Source of the DNA: Kribbella sp. VKM Ac-2569
GTDB taxonomy: Bacteria > Actinomycetota > Actinomycetes > Propionibacteriales > Kribbellaceae
Assembly (NCBI RefSeq): GCF_004216905.1
Contig: NZ_SGXJ01000002.1
Coordinates: 248,001 to 312,000 of the forward strand
Direction of reading: 5' to 3'
Length of the DNA: 64,000 nt
In this document: positions 8,722 through 17,087 of the stretch, piece by piece
Layout of the letters: each line of letters opens with the position of its first letter
Position numbering within the stretch: the first letter of the stretch is position 1
The notes under the pieces: generated by a model
What the model saw: the letters and a program-made list of their open reading frames with translations, nothing else
What the model was told of the DNA's origin: nothing
Database searches by the model: none
Translations under genes and position numbers: made by a program

Positions 8722-8750
8722 TGAATCCGAATTCAGTGAATCATAATTCA
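8722..8750. promoter_or_regulatory. Tandem TetR operator boxes TGAAT-N4-ATTCA
   Basis: Two 14-mers, TGAATCCGAATTCA (8722-8735) and TGAATCATAATTCA (8737-8750), share both half-sites and lie 15 bp apart centre to centre. They sit downstream of the monooxygenase -10 and upstream of its ribosome-binding site, a classic position for repression. Confidence 0.7.
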
Positions 8751-8765
8751 TCCAAGGAGACCACC

Positions 8766-10112
8766 GTGAACGTCCTGATCGCAGGTGCCGGACCGACCGG
8801 CTTGACCCTCGCTATCGAGCTGGCCCGGCGCGGCATCGCGGTCCGGGTGATCGACAAGGCGACCGAGTTCTTCAACGGATCGCGCGGCGACGGCCTGCAG
8901 CCGCGGACCCTGGAGGTGTTCGAGGACCTCGAGGTCCTGGACGAGGTCCTCCGGCAGAGCCGCACGATGCCGCCGATCAAGGTCCACGTCGGCGGCCGGT
9001 TCGTCGACGAGCGGCGGATGGCCGAGCCGGTCGAACCGACGCCGGACGTCCCATACCCGAACGGAGCGATGCTCAGCCAGTCCCGCACCGAGCAACTCCT
9101 TCGCGACAAGCTCTCGCAGTACGGCGTGAGCGTCGAACTCCGCACCGCGATCACCGGATTCACGCAGACCGCGGATGTGGTGACCGCGGAACTGTCCACC
9201 GGTGAGACGCTGACCGCCGACTACCTGGTCGGAGCGGACGGCGGCAAGAGTTTCGTCCGCAAGCACCTCGGGATCGCCTTCGAAGGGACGACCGACGACT
9301 CGATCCGGATGCTCCTCGGCGACGTCGCGGCCGATGGGCTCGACCACGAGTTCGGCCACTGGTTCGGCGCCGCGGACAACCCGATGTCCGGGATCGTCCT
9401 GACCCCGCTGTCCGGAGGCGACCAGTTCCAGTTCGGCGCGCCGCTCGACGGCGACGACGCCGACACCTCGCTCGAAGGTCTGCAGGAACTGGTCGACAAG
9501 TTCGCCGGCACGGGTACGGCGAAGCTTCGCGACCTCACCTGGTCGACAGTGTGGCGCCCGAACGTGCGGCTCGCCGCGAAGTTCCGCGTCGGTCGCGTTT
9601 TCATCGCGGGCGATGCCGCCCACGTGCACCCGCCGACCGGAGGTCAGGGTCTGAACACCGGCATCCAGGACGCGTACAACCTCGGCTGGAAGCTGGCCGA
9701 CGGACGTGAAGAGGTGCTGGCGACGTACGAGACCGAACGCCGGACGAACGCCGAGCGGGTACTCGGTATCAGTCAGGACCTGATGCAGAGGCACGTCGAC
9801 GGCGACGAGTCGGCAATGGAGCGCGGCGAGAACACCCGCCAGCTGGACATCTCGTACCGCGACCGGTCGGACACCCGCCCTCTGGTCTCCGGCGACCGTG
9901 CGCCCGATGCACCGGTGACAGATGCCGAGGGCAACAAGACGCGCCTGTTCGAGCTGTTCCGCGGCCCGCACGAAACCCTGCTGCAGTTCGCCCCGACGAC
10001 CCCGTCGACCCACCCGCACGCGGTCGACATCACCTCACCCGAGGCGTTCGCGATCTACCACGCCCAGCCGGGCGACGAGATCCTGATCCGCCCGGACGGC
10101 TACCTCGCTTAG
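8766..10112 (+). CDS. FAD-dependent aromatic monooxygenase (PheA/TfdB/RdmE type)
   Basis: 448 aa from GTG 8766, which has AAGGAGA 6 nt upstream. The GxGxxG dinucleotide motif (IAGAGPTGLTLAIELARRG), the DG motif (LVGADGGKSFVRKHLGI) and the GD motif (VFIAGDAAHVHPPTGGQGLN) define a class A flavoprotein hydroxylase using NAD(P)H and O2. It is somewhat shorter than full-length homologues of ~500 aa, with a reduced thioredoxin-like C-terminus. Induction via the divergent TetR suggests a role in modifying an antibiotic or phenolic compound. The substrate is unknown. Confidence 0.9.
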   Translation: MNVLIAGAGPTGLTLAIELARRGIAVRVIDKATEFFNGSRGDGLQPRTLEVFEDLEVLDEVLRQSRTMPPIKVHVGGRFVDERRMAEPVEPTPDVPYPNGAMLSQSRTEQLLRDKLSQYGVSVELRTAITGFTQTADVVTAELSTGETLTADYLVGADGGKSFVRKHLGIAFEGTTDDSIRMLLGDVAADGLDHEFGHWFGAADNPMSGIVLTPLSGGDQFQFGAPLDGDDADTSLEGLQELVDKFAGTGTAKLRDLTWSTVWRPNVRLAAKFRVGRVFIAGDAAHVHPPTGGQGLNTGIQDAYNLGWKLADGREEVLATYETERRTNAERVLGISQDLMQRHVDGDESAMERGENTRQLDISYRDRSDTRPLVSGDRAPDAPVTDAEGNKTRLFELFRGPHETLLQFAPTTPSTHPHAVDITSPEAFAIYHAQPGDEILIRPDGYLA

Positions 10113-10115
10113 GAT
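10110..10115 (+). promoter_or_regulatory. -10 element TAGGAT overlapping the upstream stop codon (leaderless promoter)
   Basis: The monooxygenase stop TAG forms the first three bases of TAGGAT, 6 nt before GTG 10122. No ribosome-binding site is present. The downstream kinase may thus have its own leaderless transcript inside an apparent operon. Confidence 0.5.
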
Positions 10116-10121
10116 CCTCGA

Positions 10122-10757
10122 GTGCAGACCCTGGATTCAGCCGCCGCCTACGAGCGTGCAGTCGCGCTGGCGACACAAGGGCGGCGGCAGATCCTGGGGA
10201 TCACCGGGGCGCCGGCGGCGGGCAAGTCGACGTACGCCGAGCAACTCGCCGCGAAGCTGACCGCCGACGGACATCAGGTCGCGCTCGTGCCGATGGACGG
10301 CTACCACCTCGCACAGTTGGTGCTGGAGGCCGAAGGACTCGCGGACGTGAAAGGTGCGCCGCACACCTTCGACGGCTACGGCTTCGTCGCGCTCCTCAAG
10401 CGGTTGAAGGAATCACCCGACGAGCAGATCTGGGCGCCGCGCTTCGACCGCAGCATCGAGGACTCGATCGCCGCGAGCATCGGAATCGCCCCCGAGGTCA
10501 CGCTGGTACTGACCGAGGGCAACTACCTGCTGCTCGACGAGACGCCTTGGTCGACCGTCCGCAGCCTGCTCGATCAGTGCTGGTACGTCGAGGTGCCCGA
10601 AGAGCTCCGTCACGCGCGCCTCGAAGCCAGGCACCGGGCGTTCGGTAGATCACCCGAGGAAGCACACGAACGCACGTACGGATCCGACGAACGCAACGCC
10701 CACCTGATCGCGGCGACAGCACCGGCGGCCGACGCGATCATCCAACCCGGTCAATGA
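10122..10757 (+). CDS. P-loop nucleoside/nucleotide kinase-like protein (PRK/uridine kinase superfamily)
   Basis: 211 aa. Walker A is GAPAAGKST near residue 30, followed by the VPMDGYHL acidic motif and, later, LTEGNYLLLDE and WYVEVP. These are the hallmarks of the phosphoribulokinase/uridine kinase/pantothenate kinase superfamily. The substrate cannot be assigned; sugar or pantothenate-type kinases are possible. It follows the monooxygenase by 9 nt and overlaps the 3' end of the convergent TetR gene by 20 nt. Confidence 0.8.
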   Translation: MQTLDSAAAYERAVALATQGRRQILGITGAPAAGKSTYAEQLAAKLTADGHQVALVPMDGYHLAQLVLEAEGLADVKGAPHTFDGYGFVALLKRLKESPDEQIWAPRFDRSIEDSIAASIGIAPEVTLVLTEGNYLLLDETPWSTVRSLLDQCWYVEVPEELRHARLEARHRAFGRSPEEAHERTYGSDERNAHLIAATAPAADAIIQPGQ

Positions 10758-11475
10758 ACGCAGCGACCCCGTCCAGGTAGAGCTGCAGGCCGAAGTCGAA
10801 GTCGGCCTCGTTGTCCTCCTCGAAGCTCCCCACCTCGTCGAACACCCCGGCCTCGACCGTGCGCGCCACCGCCGGGTAGACCCGCGGATCCGCGACCTGG
10901 CGGAGCGTCGAGCCGAACCGCTGGAAGGCATCCGGGTTCTCCGCGTAGCCGGCCGCCAGGTCGAACGCCATCCGGATCTCTCCCTGCACGTACGTGATGA
11001 GGCCCATCACCACGCCGACCTTCGCCTCCTCGGGCAGGCCGGTGTCCTTCAGCGCGCCGAGCGCGGAATCGAACCAGGCGAGGTTGTTCGGACCGGCCGG
11101 CGGACCGGAGATCGGCACCTTGGAGTACCACGGGTGCCGACGGATCGCGGTCAGCACGCCGTCCGCCCAGAACGTCAGCCCGGTCCGCCAGTCGACACCC
11201 TCGGGCATCGGCTCCGGACGCTCGATCGCGGCGTCGGACATGATCACCAGCAGGTCGTCTTTGCTCTTCAGGTGCCGGTACAGCGCCATCGTCGAGTTGC
11301 CGAGCCGCTCGGCGACCCGAGCCATCGAAACGGCGGCGAGGCCTTCGGCATCGGCGATCGCGATCGCCGCCGCGACGATGTCGTCGAGCGTCAGCGACGG
11401 TTTCGGCCCACGCCGCGGCTTCTCCCGCAACCGCCACATCAGCGCGACGTCGGCCGGCAGCTCGTTGTTCTCCAC
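10738..11475 (-). CDS. TetR/AcrR-family repressor of the adjacent ABC drug exporter
   Basis: 245 aa. The HTH is at about residues 30-75 (VAERLGNSTMALYRHLKSKD), followed by a TetR_C_1-like ligand domain. GTG 11475 has no ribosome-binding site; TAAACT lies 6 nt upstream, so the mRNA is probably leaderless. The gene is divergent from the DrrA-type ATPase, and paired operators sit in between. Derepression by an exported drug is the usual logic for this arrangement. Confidence 0.88.
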   Translation of the reverse strand: MENNELPADVALMWRLREKPRRGPKPSLTLDDIVAAAIAIADAEGLAAVSMARVAERLGNSTMALYRHLKSKDDLLVIMSDAAIERPEPMPEGVDWRTGLTFWADGVLTAIRRHPWYSKVPISGPPAGPNNLAWFDSALGALKDTGLPEEAKVGVVMGLITYVQGEIRMAFDLAAGYAENPDAFQRFGSTLRQVADPRVYPAVARTVEAGVFDEVGSFEEDNEADFDFGLQLYLDGVAAFIDRVG

Positions 11476-11481
11476 CGGCTC

Positions 11482-11487
11482 AGTTTA
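11482..11487 (-). promoter_or_regulatory. -10 element TAAACT of the leaderless TetR gene
   Basis: On the minus strand TAAACT is followed by 6 nt and then the GTG start at 11475. The operator at 11507-11521 covers the -35 position, consistent with autoregulation. Confidence 0.55.
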
Positions 11488-11506
11488 GGGCTTGCCGACC
11501 CATATT

Positions 11507-11542
11507 GCGTACCTGCTACGCTATTTAGCGTATTCGATACGC
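11507..11542. promoter_or_regulatory. Two TetR operators, GCGTA-N5-TACGC, 21 bp centre to centre
   Basis: GCGTA at 11507 pairs with TACGC at 11517, and GCGTA at 11528 with TACGC at 11538. Both sites have 5-nt spacers and are offset by exactly two helical turns. TACGCTA-TT-TAGCGTA also forms across the two sites. They lie between the divergent TetR and exporter genes. Confidence 0.75.
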
Positions 11543-11557
11543 AGTAAGGAGGGGACG

Positions 11558-12457
11558 ATGATCGTCGAGGCGACCGGCTTGAGGAAGTCGTACGGCGCGA
11601 CCGACGTACTGAACGGGGTCGACCTGAGCGTCGCGGAGGGATCGGTGCTCGCGTTGCTGGGCCCGAACGGCGCCGGCAAGACCACCACGGTGCGGATCCT
11701 GACCACGCTGACCCGCCCGGATTCCGGTACGGCGACCATCGCGGGGTACGACGTACTCCGCGAACCGGCCCGGGTCCGTGGCGTGATCAGCCTGACCGGG
11801 CAGTACGCCGCGGTCGACGAGAACCAGACCGGGCGGGAGAACCTGGTGATGGTCGGCCGGCTGATGCACCTCGGCCGGCGTACTGCACAACGGCGTACGA
11901 CGGAGCTGCTGGAACAGTTCGGGCTCACCGACGCGATGGACCGGCGCGTGAGGACGTACTCCGGGGGCATGCGGCGGAAGCTCGACCTGGCGATGAGTCT
12001 GATCGCGCGCCCGCAGGTGATCTTCCTGGACGAGCCGACGACCGGCCTCGATCCGGCCAGCCGGTTCGCGATGTGGGACGCGATCGCGGAGCTGGTCCGC
12101 GACGGTACGACGATCCTGCTCACCACGCAGTACCTGGAGGAAGCGGACCGGCTCGCCGACCGGATCGTGCTGCTCGACGAGGGGCGCATCGTTGCCAGTG
12201 GTACTGCGGACGCCCTGAAGACCCAGATCGGTGGTGAGCGGATCGAGCTGCGGTTCTCCGACGAGGTGCAGCTACTGAAAGCTGCCGGCGTACTGAGCGG
12301 TGTGGTCGACCAGCTGGTGCTGAACGTGCCGTCGGACGGTACGGCGGCACACCTGCACCAGGTCCTCGACGTACTGCGTGACAACGGGCTGACGCCGGAG
12401 CGGGTGTCGTCGCACCGTCCCACGCTCGATGACGTGTTCCTCGCACTGACCGCTTGA
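11558..12457 (+). CDS. DrrA-type ABC transporter ATP-binding protein
   Basis: 299 aa from ATG 11558, which has AAGGAGG 5-6 nt upstream. Walker A GPNGAGKTTT, signature YSGGMRRKLDLAM, Walker B VIFLDEPTTGLDP and a DrrA-like C-terminal extension are all present. It powers the permease encoded 10 nt downstream. The family exports daunorubicin-like drugs or lipids. Control by the divergent TetR is supported by the operators. Confidence 0.92.
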   Translation: MIVEATGLRKSYGATDVLNGVDLSVAEGSVLALLGPNGAGKTTTVRILTTLTRPDSGTATIAGYDVLREPARVRGVISLTGQYAAVDENQTGRENLVMVGRLMHLGRRTAQRRTTELLEQFGLTDAMDRRVRTYSGGMRRKLDLAMSLIARPQVIFLDEPTTGLDPASRFAMWDAIAELVRDGTTILLTTQYLEEADRLADRIVLLDEGRIVASGTADALKTQIGGERIELRFSDEVQLLKAAGVLSGVVDQLVLNVPSDGTAAHLHQVLDVLRDNGLTPERVSSHRPTLDDVFLALTA

Positions 12458-12467
12458 GAGGTTGCTG

Positions 12468-13241
12468 ATGTCACACCAGGGAGTCCTCGCCGCCTGCTCG
12501 GACGCGGTGACCATGATCGACCGCAGTGTGCGGCTGGCGCGGCGCAACGTCGACACGTTGTTCGTGTCGCTCCTGCTGCCGTTGCTGATGATGGCGTTGT
12601 TCGTCTACGTGTTCGGCGGCGCGATCAATACGGGGACGGAGTACGTGAACTACGTCGTACCGGGGATCCTGTTGCTCACCACCGGGTACGGCGCCTCGTC
12701 GACGGCGATGGTGGTCGCCGACGACATGCACGGCGGGATGATCGACCGCCTACGCTCGCTGCCCATCCACAGCTTCGCCGTACTGACCGGACACGTGGTC
12801 GCAAGCGTCGCGCGCAACGCGACGTCGACGGCGATCGTCATCCTGGCCTCACTCGCCATGGGGTTCCGTCCCGAGGGAGGGGTGTTGGACTGGCTGGCGG
12901 CGATCAGTCTGCTCTTGCTGTACGTCGTGGCGCTGTCCTGGCTCGCGGCGGGACTCGGTGTGATCGCCAAGTCGGTGGAGTCGGCCAGCACGCTCAGCTT
13001 CTTCATGCTGTTCCTGCCGTACCTGAGCAGCGCGTTCGTGCAGCCGGAGTCGATGCCGTCGTGGTTGCGGCCGATCAGCGAGCACCAACCGATCACGCCG
13101 GTGATCGAGACCGTCCGCAGCCTGCTGATCGGAACGCCGATGCAGAACAACGGCCGGGTCGCACTTGCGTGGTGTTGTGGTCTACTCCTGTTCTCTGTCC
13201 TACTGGCGACTTCGCTGTATCGGAGACGCTCGAACCGCTGA
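12468..13241 (+). CDS. DrrB-type ABC-2 permease
   Basis: 257 aa with about six membrane segments (LFVSLLLPLLMMALFVYVFG, VVPGILLLTTGYG and later helices) and the ABC-2 loop FLPYLSSAFVQPESMPSWLR. ATG 12468 lies 10 nt after the ATPase stop, with GAGAGG upstream. It should form the membrane channel for the DrrA-type ATPase. A strong hairpin terminator follows about 115 nt later. Confidence 0.9.
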   Translation: MSHQGVLAACSDAVTMIDRSVRLARRNVDTLFVSLLLPLLMMALFVYVFGGAINTGTEYVNYVVPGILLLTTGYGASSTAMVVADDMHGGMIDRLRSLPIHSFAVLTGHVVASVARNATSTAIVILASLAMGFRPEGGVLDWLAAISLLLLYVVALSWLAAGLGVIAKSVESASTLSFFMLFLPYLSSAFVQPESMPSWLRPISEHQPITPVIETVRSLLIGTPMQNNGRVALAWCCGLLLFSVLLATSLYRRRSNR

Positions 13242-13356
13242 ACGCGCTTCTGATGCCGCTCGGCGAAAACTGCTGAGCGTGACCCCTTCGTCGGGTTAAC
13301 GTCAAGGTCCCCCCCAACGTGTGGTGGTCCCACTCCCCCCGGGACCCACACGGACG

Positions 13357-13383
13357 AGCGCCCCGATCATCGATCGGGGCGCT
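13357..13383 (+). terminator. Intrinsic terminator after the ABC exporter operon
   Basis: AGCGCCCCGAT (13357-13367), loop CATCG, exact complement 13373-13383, then a T-rich run. The preceding ~75 nt also contain a weaker GTGTGG/CCACAC-type hairpin. Confidence 0.85.
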
Positions 13384-13474
13384 TTGTTTTCCCGATTTTT
13401 CTTTTCGAGGACGTGTCGAATCCGGCCCCTCTGGTCCGACGTATCAGTAAGAGCGACCAAAGGAGAGGGTCAGA

Positions 13475-13672
13475 ATGAACATCACCACCGACATCCGGAA
13501 CATGATCGTCACCATGCTGGCCGAGGGGAGCCCGGTCTGGTACGTGGCAGGCATGGTCAACATGCGCAGCCACGACGTGTACGTGATCGGCTGCGAAGCC
13601 GGTTACCCCGACAAGGCCAAACTGCGCCGAGCCGTCTGGGCCGCGCGCAACCGCGTACCCCAAGCCGCCTGA
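13475..13672 (+). CDS. Small orphan protein, possible HTH-like
   Basis: 65 aa with an excellent AAAGGAG ribosome-binding site before ATG 13475. It is isolated between two intrinsic terminators, so it is a monocistronic unit. The sequence (MLAEGSPVWYVAGMVNMRSH, then YVIGCEAGYPDKAKLRRA) is compatible with a short helix-turn-helix of the resolvase-tail type, but I do not recognise a family. The own promoter and terminator argue that it is real. Confidence 0.65.
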   Translation: MNITTDIRNMIVTMLAEGSPVWYVAGMVNMRSHDVYVIGCEAGYPDKAKLRRAVWAARNRVPQAA

Positions 13673-13696
13673 CCCACCCGGTTCCAGGCCGCTCCA

Positions 13697-13736
13697 GCCG
13701 CCGCCTTGCCCCGTCATCGGGGCAGACGGCGGCTTT
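13697..13736 (+). terminator. Intrinsic terminator after the small orphan gene
   Basis: GCCGCCG.. pairs with ..CGGCGGC across an inner TGCCCCG/CGGGGCA stem with loop TCAT, followed by TTTC. Confidence 0.75.
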
Positions 13737-13757
13737 CGCTTGCTTAAGGTACTTCTT

Positions 13758-14732
13758 GTGGACGACGTCAGCGTTGTGGACTATCACACGGCCGGAGAGC
13801 CCTTCCGGATCGTGACCTCGGTCGAGATCCCCGGAGCATCCGTGGCCGACCGCCGGGTCGTGGCGCAGTCGTCCGAGGCGATCGACGCCGTACGGCGGTT
13901 GCTGGTGAACGAGCCGCGTGGTCATGCGGACATGTACGGCGGGTTCGTCGTACCGGGCGATGACGACGGCGCCGACTTCGGCGTGGTGTTCTGGCACAAG
14001 GACGGGTACTCGACCGCGTGCGGGCACGGGACGATCGCACTTGCGACGTGGGCAGTCGAGACCGGTCTGGTCCAGGTGGCTGCTGATGGCGAGACCGACG
14101 TCGTCATCGACGTACCTTCGGGGCGGGTGGCCGCGCGGGTCAGTTGCGCTGGTGGTTCGGTGTTGAGCGTTGCCTTCCGCAACGTTCCGTCGTACGTGCT
14201 GAGCCGTGGCGTACAGGTGCCGACGTCACGCGGGGAGGTGCTGGCGGACATCAGCTATGGCGGCGCGTTCTACGCGTCGGTCCTCGCCTCGTCGGTCGGT
14301 TTGTCGGTGACGCCGGCGTGCTACGCGGACCTGATCGCGATCGGTCGCGAGATCAAGTGGGCCTTGGACGCGGTCGCCGTACATCCGACTGATCCGCGAC
14401 TGAGCGGTCTCTACGGCACGATCCTGTACGACGACCTCGGGACCGCGCACCAGCGAAACCTTGCGGTGTTCGCCGACGGGGAGGCCGACCGCTCCCCTTG
14501 CGGCTCCGGTACGTCGGCACGCCTGGCTCTCCTGCACGACGAAGGTCGTCTGCGCACGGGAGAAGTGCTGCGCCACGACTCGATCGTCGGTACGACGTTC
14601 CTCGGTCGTGTCGTCGAGGAGACCCCGGACGGCGTCATCACCGAAGTCACCGGGACTGCCTACCGCACCGGAACCGCGACGTTCAGCCTGGACCCACGCG
14701 ACGCCCTGGGTACCGGGTTCACCCTTCGCTGA
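13758..14732 (+). CDS. Proline racemase / hydroxyproline epimerase family protein
   Basis: 324 aa. Both catalytic thiols are visible, the first Cys in STACGHGTIA and the second in DRSPCGSGTSARLA. The two-Cys arrangement points to a racemase/epimerase (proline or 4-hydroxyproline) rather than the Cys/Thr dehydratase branch. GTG 13758 has AAGG 8 nt upstream; TTG 13740 abuts the preceding terminator and is less likely. No other hydroxyproline genes are adjacent, so the physiological substrate stays open. Confidence 0.88.
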   Translation: MDDVSVVDYHTAGEPFRIVTSVEIPGASVADRRVVAQSSEAIDAVRRLLVNEPRGHADMYGGFVVPGDDDGADFGVVFWHKDGYSTACGHGTIALATWAVETGLVQVAADGETDVVIDVPSGRVAARVSCAGGSVLSVAFRNVPSYVLSRGVQVPTSRGEVLADISYGGAFYASVLASSVGLSVTPACYADLIAIGREIKWALDAVAVHPTDPRLSGLYGTILYDDLGTAHQRNLAVFADGEADRSPCGSGTSARLALLHDEGRLRTGEVLRHDSIVGTTFLGRVVEETPDGVITEVTGTAYRTGTATFSLDPRDALGTGFTLR

Positions 14733-14767
14733 TCTCAGATTGCGACCGCCACCGCTGCGGTGGCCGC

Positions 14768-14773
14768 TAGGTT
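14768..14773 (+). promoter_or_regulatory. -10 element TAGGTT of a leaderless promoter
   Basis: TAGGTT lies 7 nt before ATG 14781 with no ribosome-binding site. Confidence 0.55.
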
Positions 14774-14780
14774 TGTCCTC

Positions 14781-15104
14781 ATGATCTTCATCACCGCGAA
14801 GTTCCGCGTGAAGCCCGAGCACGCCGACGACTGGCCGACCATCACCGCCGACTTCACCACCGCAACCCGCGCCGAACCCGGCTGCCTGTGGTTCGACTGG
14901 TCCCGCTCCGTCGACGATGCGAACGAGTACGTGCTCGTAGAAGCCTTCGCCGACGACGACGCCGCCACCCACCACGTCACCTCCGACCACTTCAAGGCCG
15001 CCCAACAACACCTCCCACCCCACCTGGTCGAAACGCCCCGCATCGTCAACTTCAAACTCCCCCAAGACAACTGGTCCGAACTCGGCGAACTAGCCGTCAA
15101 TTGA
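14781..15104 (+). CDS. ABM-domain (antibiotic biosynthesis monooxygenase-like) protein
   Basis: 107 aa with the dimeric alpha/beta barrel pattern of the ABM/YgiN family: FITAKFRVKPEHADDW, EPGCLWFDWSRSVDD, YVLVEAFADDDAATHHVTSD. Members include quinol monooxygenases and stress-response proteins. The function here is unspecified. The gene is leaderless and its TGA overlaps the TTG start of the next gene (TTGA), so the two are translationally coupled. Confidence 0.85.
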   Translation: MIFITAKFRVKPEHADDWPTITADFTTATRAEPGCLWFDWSRSVDDANEYVLVEAFADDDAATHHVTSDHFKAAQQHLPPHLVETPRIVNFKLPQDNWSELGELAVN

Positions 15105-15847
15105 CCCGCCTGACAGTCGCCTCCCTCAACACCCGGGGAGTCCCGCTCTTCAGCTCCAACCTGCGCTCCCGTTACATCGCGATCGCCGAGGCGTTCGAGA
15201 CGTCCGACGCAGACGTGGTCAACCTGCAGGAGGTGCTCACCTACTACCACCTGCAGCTGCTGCGCCGGTCCATGCCGTCGTACCGCGCCAGCTTCCGCCC
15301 CTCGGCGGCCGGCCCAGCCGGCGGCCTGGTGACGTTCTCTCGCCACCCGGTCACGGCCGCCACCTACAGACGTTTCCCGAGCCCCTCTGTCAGTGCATTG
15401 CCACGCATTACCCGCCTCACCGCATCACTCAAGGGCGTACTGACCACCACCCTCCCGGGCCTCGCAATCCTCAACGCCCACCTGTCCGCCAACCACGACG
15501 GCGACTGGTCCCTCACCAGCCGCTACCACCGGCTCCACCAGGCCCAGCTGACGACGCTGGCGCAGTACGTCGGAACTGTTGAAGAGCCGGCCGTCCTCAC
15601 CGGCGACTTCAACATCGCCCGCGACAGCTCCCTGTACCGCGACTTCCTCGGCAACTCCCGCCTGGCCGACGCATTCGGCGACGACTGCCCACCGACGTTC
15701 CACCAGGCCTATCTCCCTCCGGACAGGTCCCCGCACTGCATCGACTTCGTCCTACTCTCCGGCCCGACGTTGACGGTCGAATCCACGCACCTCGAGGACA
15801 GCTACCCCAGTGACCACCTCGGCCTAATCGTTCGTCTGCTGGTCTAA
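15101..15847 (+). CDS. Endonuclease/exonuclease/phosphatase (EEP) family protein
   Basis: 248 aa from TTG 15101. EEP motifs occur in order: VASLNTRG near the start, VVNLQEVL with the metal-binding Glu, LNAHLSANHDGDW, GDFNIARD and the terminal SDHLGLIV. It hydrolyses phosphodiester or phosphomonoester bonds with Mg2+; whether the target is nucleic acid, a phospholipid or a small phosphate is unknown. It has no signal peptide. The TTGA overlap makes its translation depend on the ABM gene. Confidence 0.85.
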   Translation: MTRLTVASLNTRGVPLFSSNLRSRYIAIAEAFETSDADVVNLQEVLTYYHLQLLRRSMPSYRASFRPSAAGPAGGLVTFSRHPVTAATYRRFPSPSVSALPRITRLTASLKGVLTTTLPGLAILNAHLSANHDGDWSLTSRYHRLHQAQLTTLAQYVGTVEEPAVLTGDFNIARDSSLYRDFLGNSRLADAFGDDCPPTFHQAYLPPDRSPHCIDFVLLSGPTLTVESTHLEDSYPSDHLGLIVRLLV

Positions 15848-16013
15848 GAGGCACGGCAAAGACTCGGGGACGTCCTCGCCGGCCGCTGAGACTGCCTTCT
15901 CTGGTTCGCACCGTCTCAGGATGAGACCGGCACCGTCGGCCTGCGGTGTGAGCATTCGAGGTGTGCCGGTGCGCACGCTTGGTACCGACTGGCCAACGAG
16001 ATGGGGAGTACCG

Positions 16014-17066
16014 ATGAAGGCGCTCGTTTACCACGGACCTGGCAAGAAGGCTTGGGAAGACGTCCCGAATCCAGCGATCAAGGACCCGACCGACGCGATC
16101 GTGAAGGTCGAGGTCACCACCATCTGCGGCACCGACCTGCACATCCTCAAAGGCGACGTACCTGCCGTCACCGACGGCCGGATCCTCGGCCACGAAGGCG
16201 TCGGTGTAGTCACCGAGGTCGGCTCCGACTGCAAGAGCGTGAAGGTCGGAGACCGGGTCATCATCTCCTGCATCAGCAAGTGCGGGACGTGTGACTACTG
16301 CAAGGCCGGCCTGCCCTCGCACTGCAAGACCCTCGGCGGCATCGGCTGGATCTTCGGGCACCTCATCGACGGAACCCAGGCGGAGTACGTGCGCGTCCCG
16401 TACGCCGACAACGGCCTGATCCCGCTCCCCGAAGGAGTCTCCGCCGAACAGGGCACCATGCTGAGCGACATCCTCCCCACCGGCTACGAGATCGGCGTAC
16501 TCAACGGCGCCGTCAAGAACGGGGACGTCGTCGCCGTCATCGGTGCCGGACCCGTCGGACTCGCCGCGATCATGACCGCCCGCACAGCCGGCGCCGCGAA
16601 GATCATCGCCGTTGACGGCAACAAGTTCCGGCTCGACCAGTCCCGCGATTTCGGGGCGACCGAGACGATCGAGGCCGGCGAGAACGTCGTACAGGCCCTG
16701 CGAGAACTCAGTCACGACGGCCTGGGCGTCGACGTCGCCATCGAAGCGGTGGGCCTCCCCGCAACCTTCGGCACCGCCCTCGAGTCCGTCCGGCCCGGCG
16801 GCCACGTCGCCAACATCGGCGTACACGGCGAGAGTGTCGAGTTCCCGATCGAGCGGCACTGGATCAACAACCTCACCATCACCACCGGTCTGGTCAACGC
16901 CATCACCGCACCAGAACTCCTCGAAGACATCAAGGAGGGCGCCATCGCCCCCGAGAAGTTCGTGACACACCAGTTCCCCTTCGGACAGTTCGAAGAGGCC
17001 TACGACACCTTCGCCAACGCCGCCGAACAAGAAGCCCTCAAGGTAGTCATCACAAACCTCCAGTAG
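16014..17066 (+). CDS. Zinc-dependent medium-chain alcohol dehydrogenase
   Basis: 350 aa. The catalytic zinc ligands lie in TTICGTDLHI and GHEGVGVV, the structural zinc site is CISKCGTCDYCKAGLPSHC, and the Rossmann motif is IGAGPVGLAA. It oxidises or reduces alcohols/aldehydes with NAD(P). It most resembles the isopropanol/secondary alcohol and threonine-dehydrogenase-like branch. ATG 16014 has GGGGAG upstream. The ABC gene follows after 21 nt, so co-transcription is possible. Confidence 0.9.
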   Translation: MKALVYHGPGKKAWEDVPNPAIKDPTDAIVKVEVTTICGTDLHILKGDVPAVTDGRILGHEGVGVVTEVGSDCKSVKVGDRVIISCISKCGTCDYCKAGLPSHCKTLGGIGWIFGHLIDGTQAEYVRVPYADNGLIPLPEGVSAEQGTMLSDILPTGYEIGVLNGAVKNGDVVAVIGAGPVGLAAIMTARTAGAAKIIAVDGNKFRLDQSRDFGATETIEAGENVVQALRELSHDGLGVDVAIEAVGLPATFGTALESVRPGGHVANIGVHGESVEFPIERHWINNLTITTGLVNAITAPELLEDIKEGAIAPEKFVTHQFPFGQFEEAYDTFANAAEQEALKVVITNLQ

Positions 17067-17087
17067 AGGTCCGACGCCGGAGAGGGT

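Noticed and set aside
15609-17030. 473-codon minus-strand frame over the EEP and alcohol dehydrogenase genes
   Set aside because: It spans two real genes on the opposite strand, and its Gly/Val/Asp-rich composition is a codon-bias artefact.
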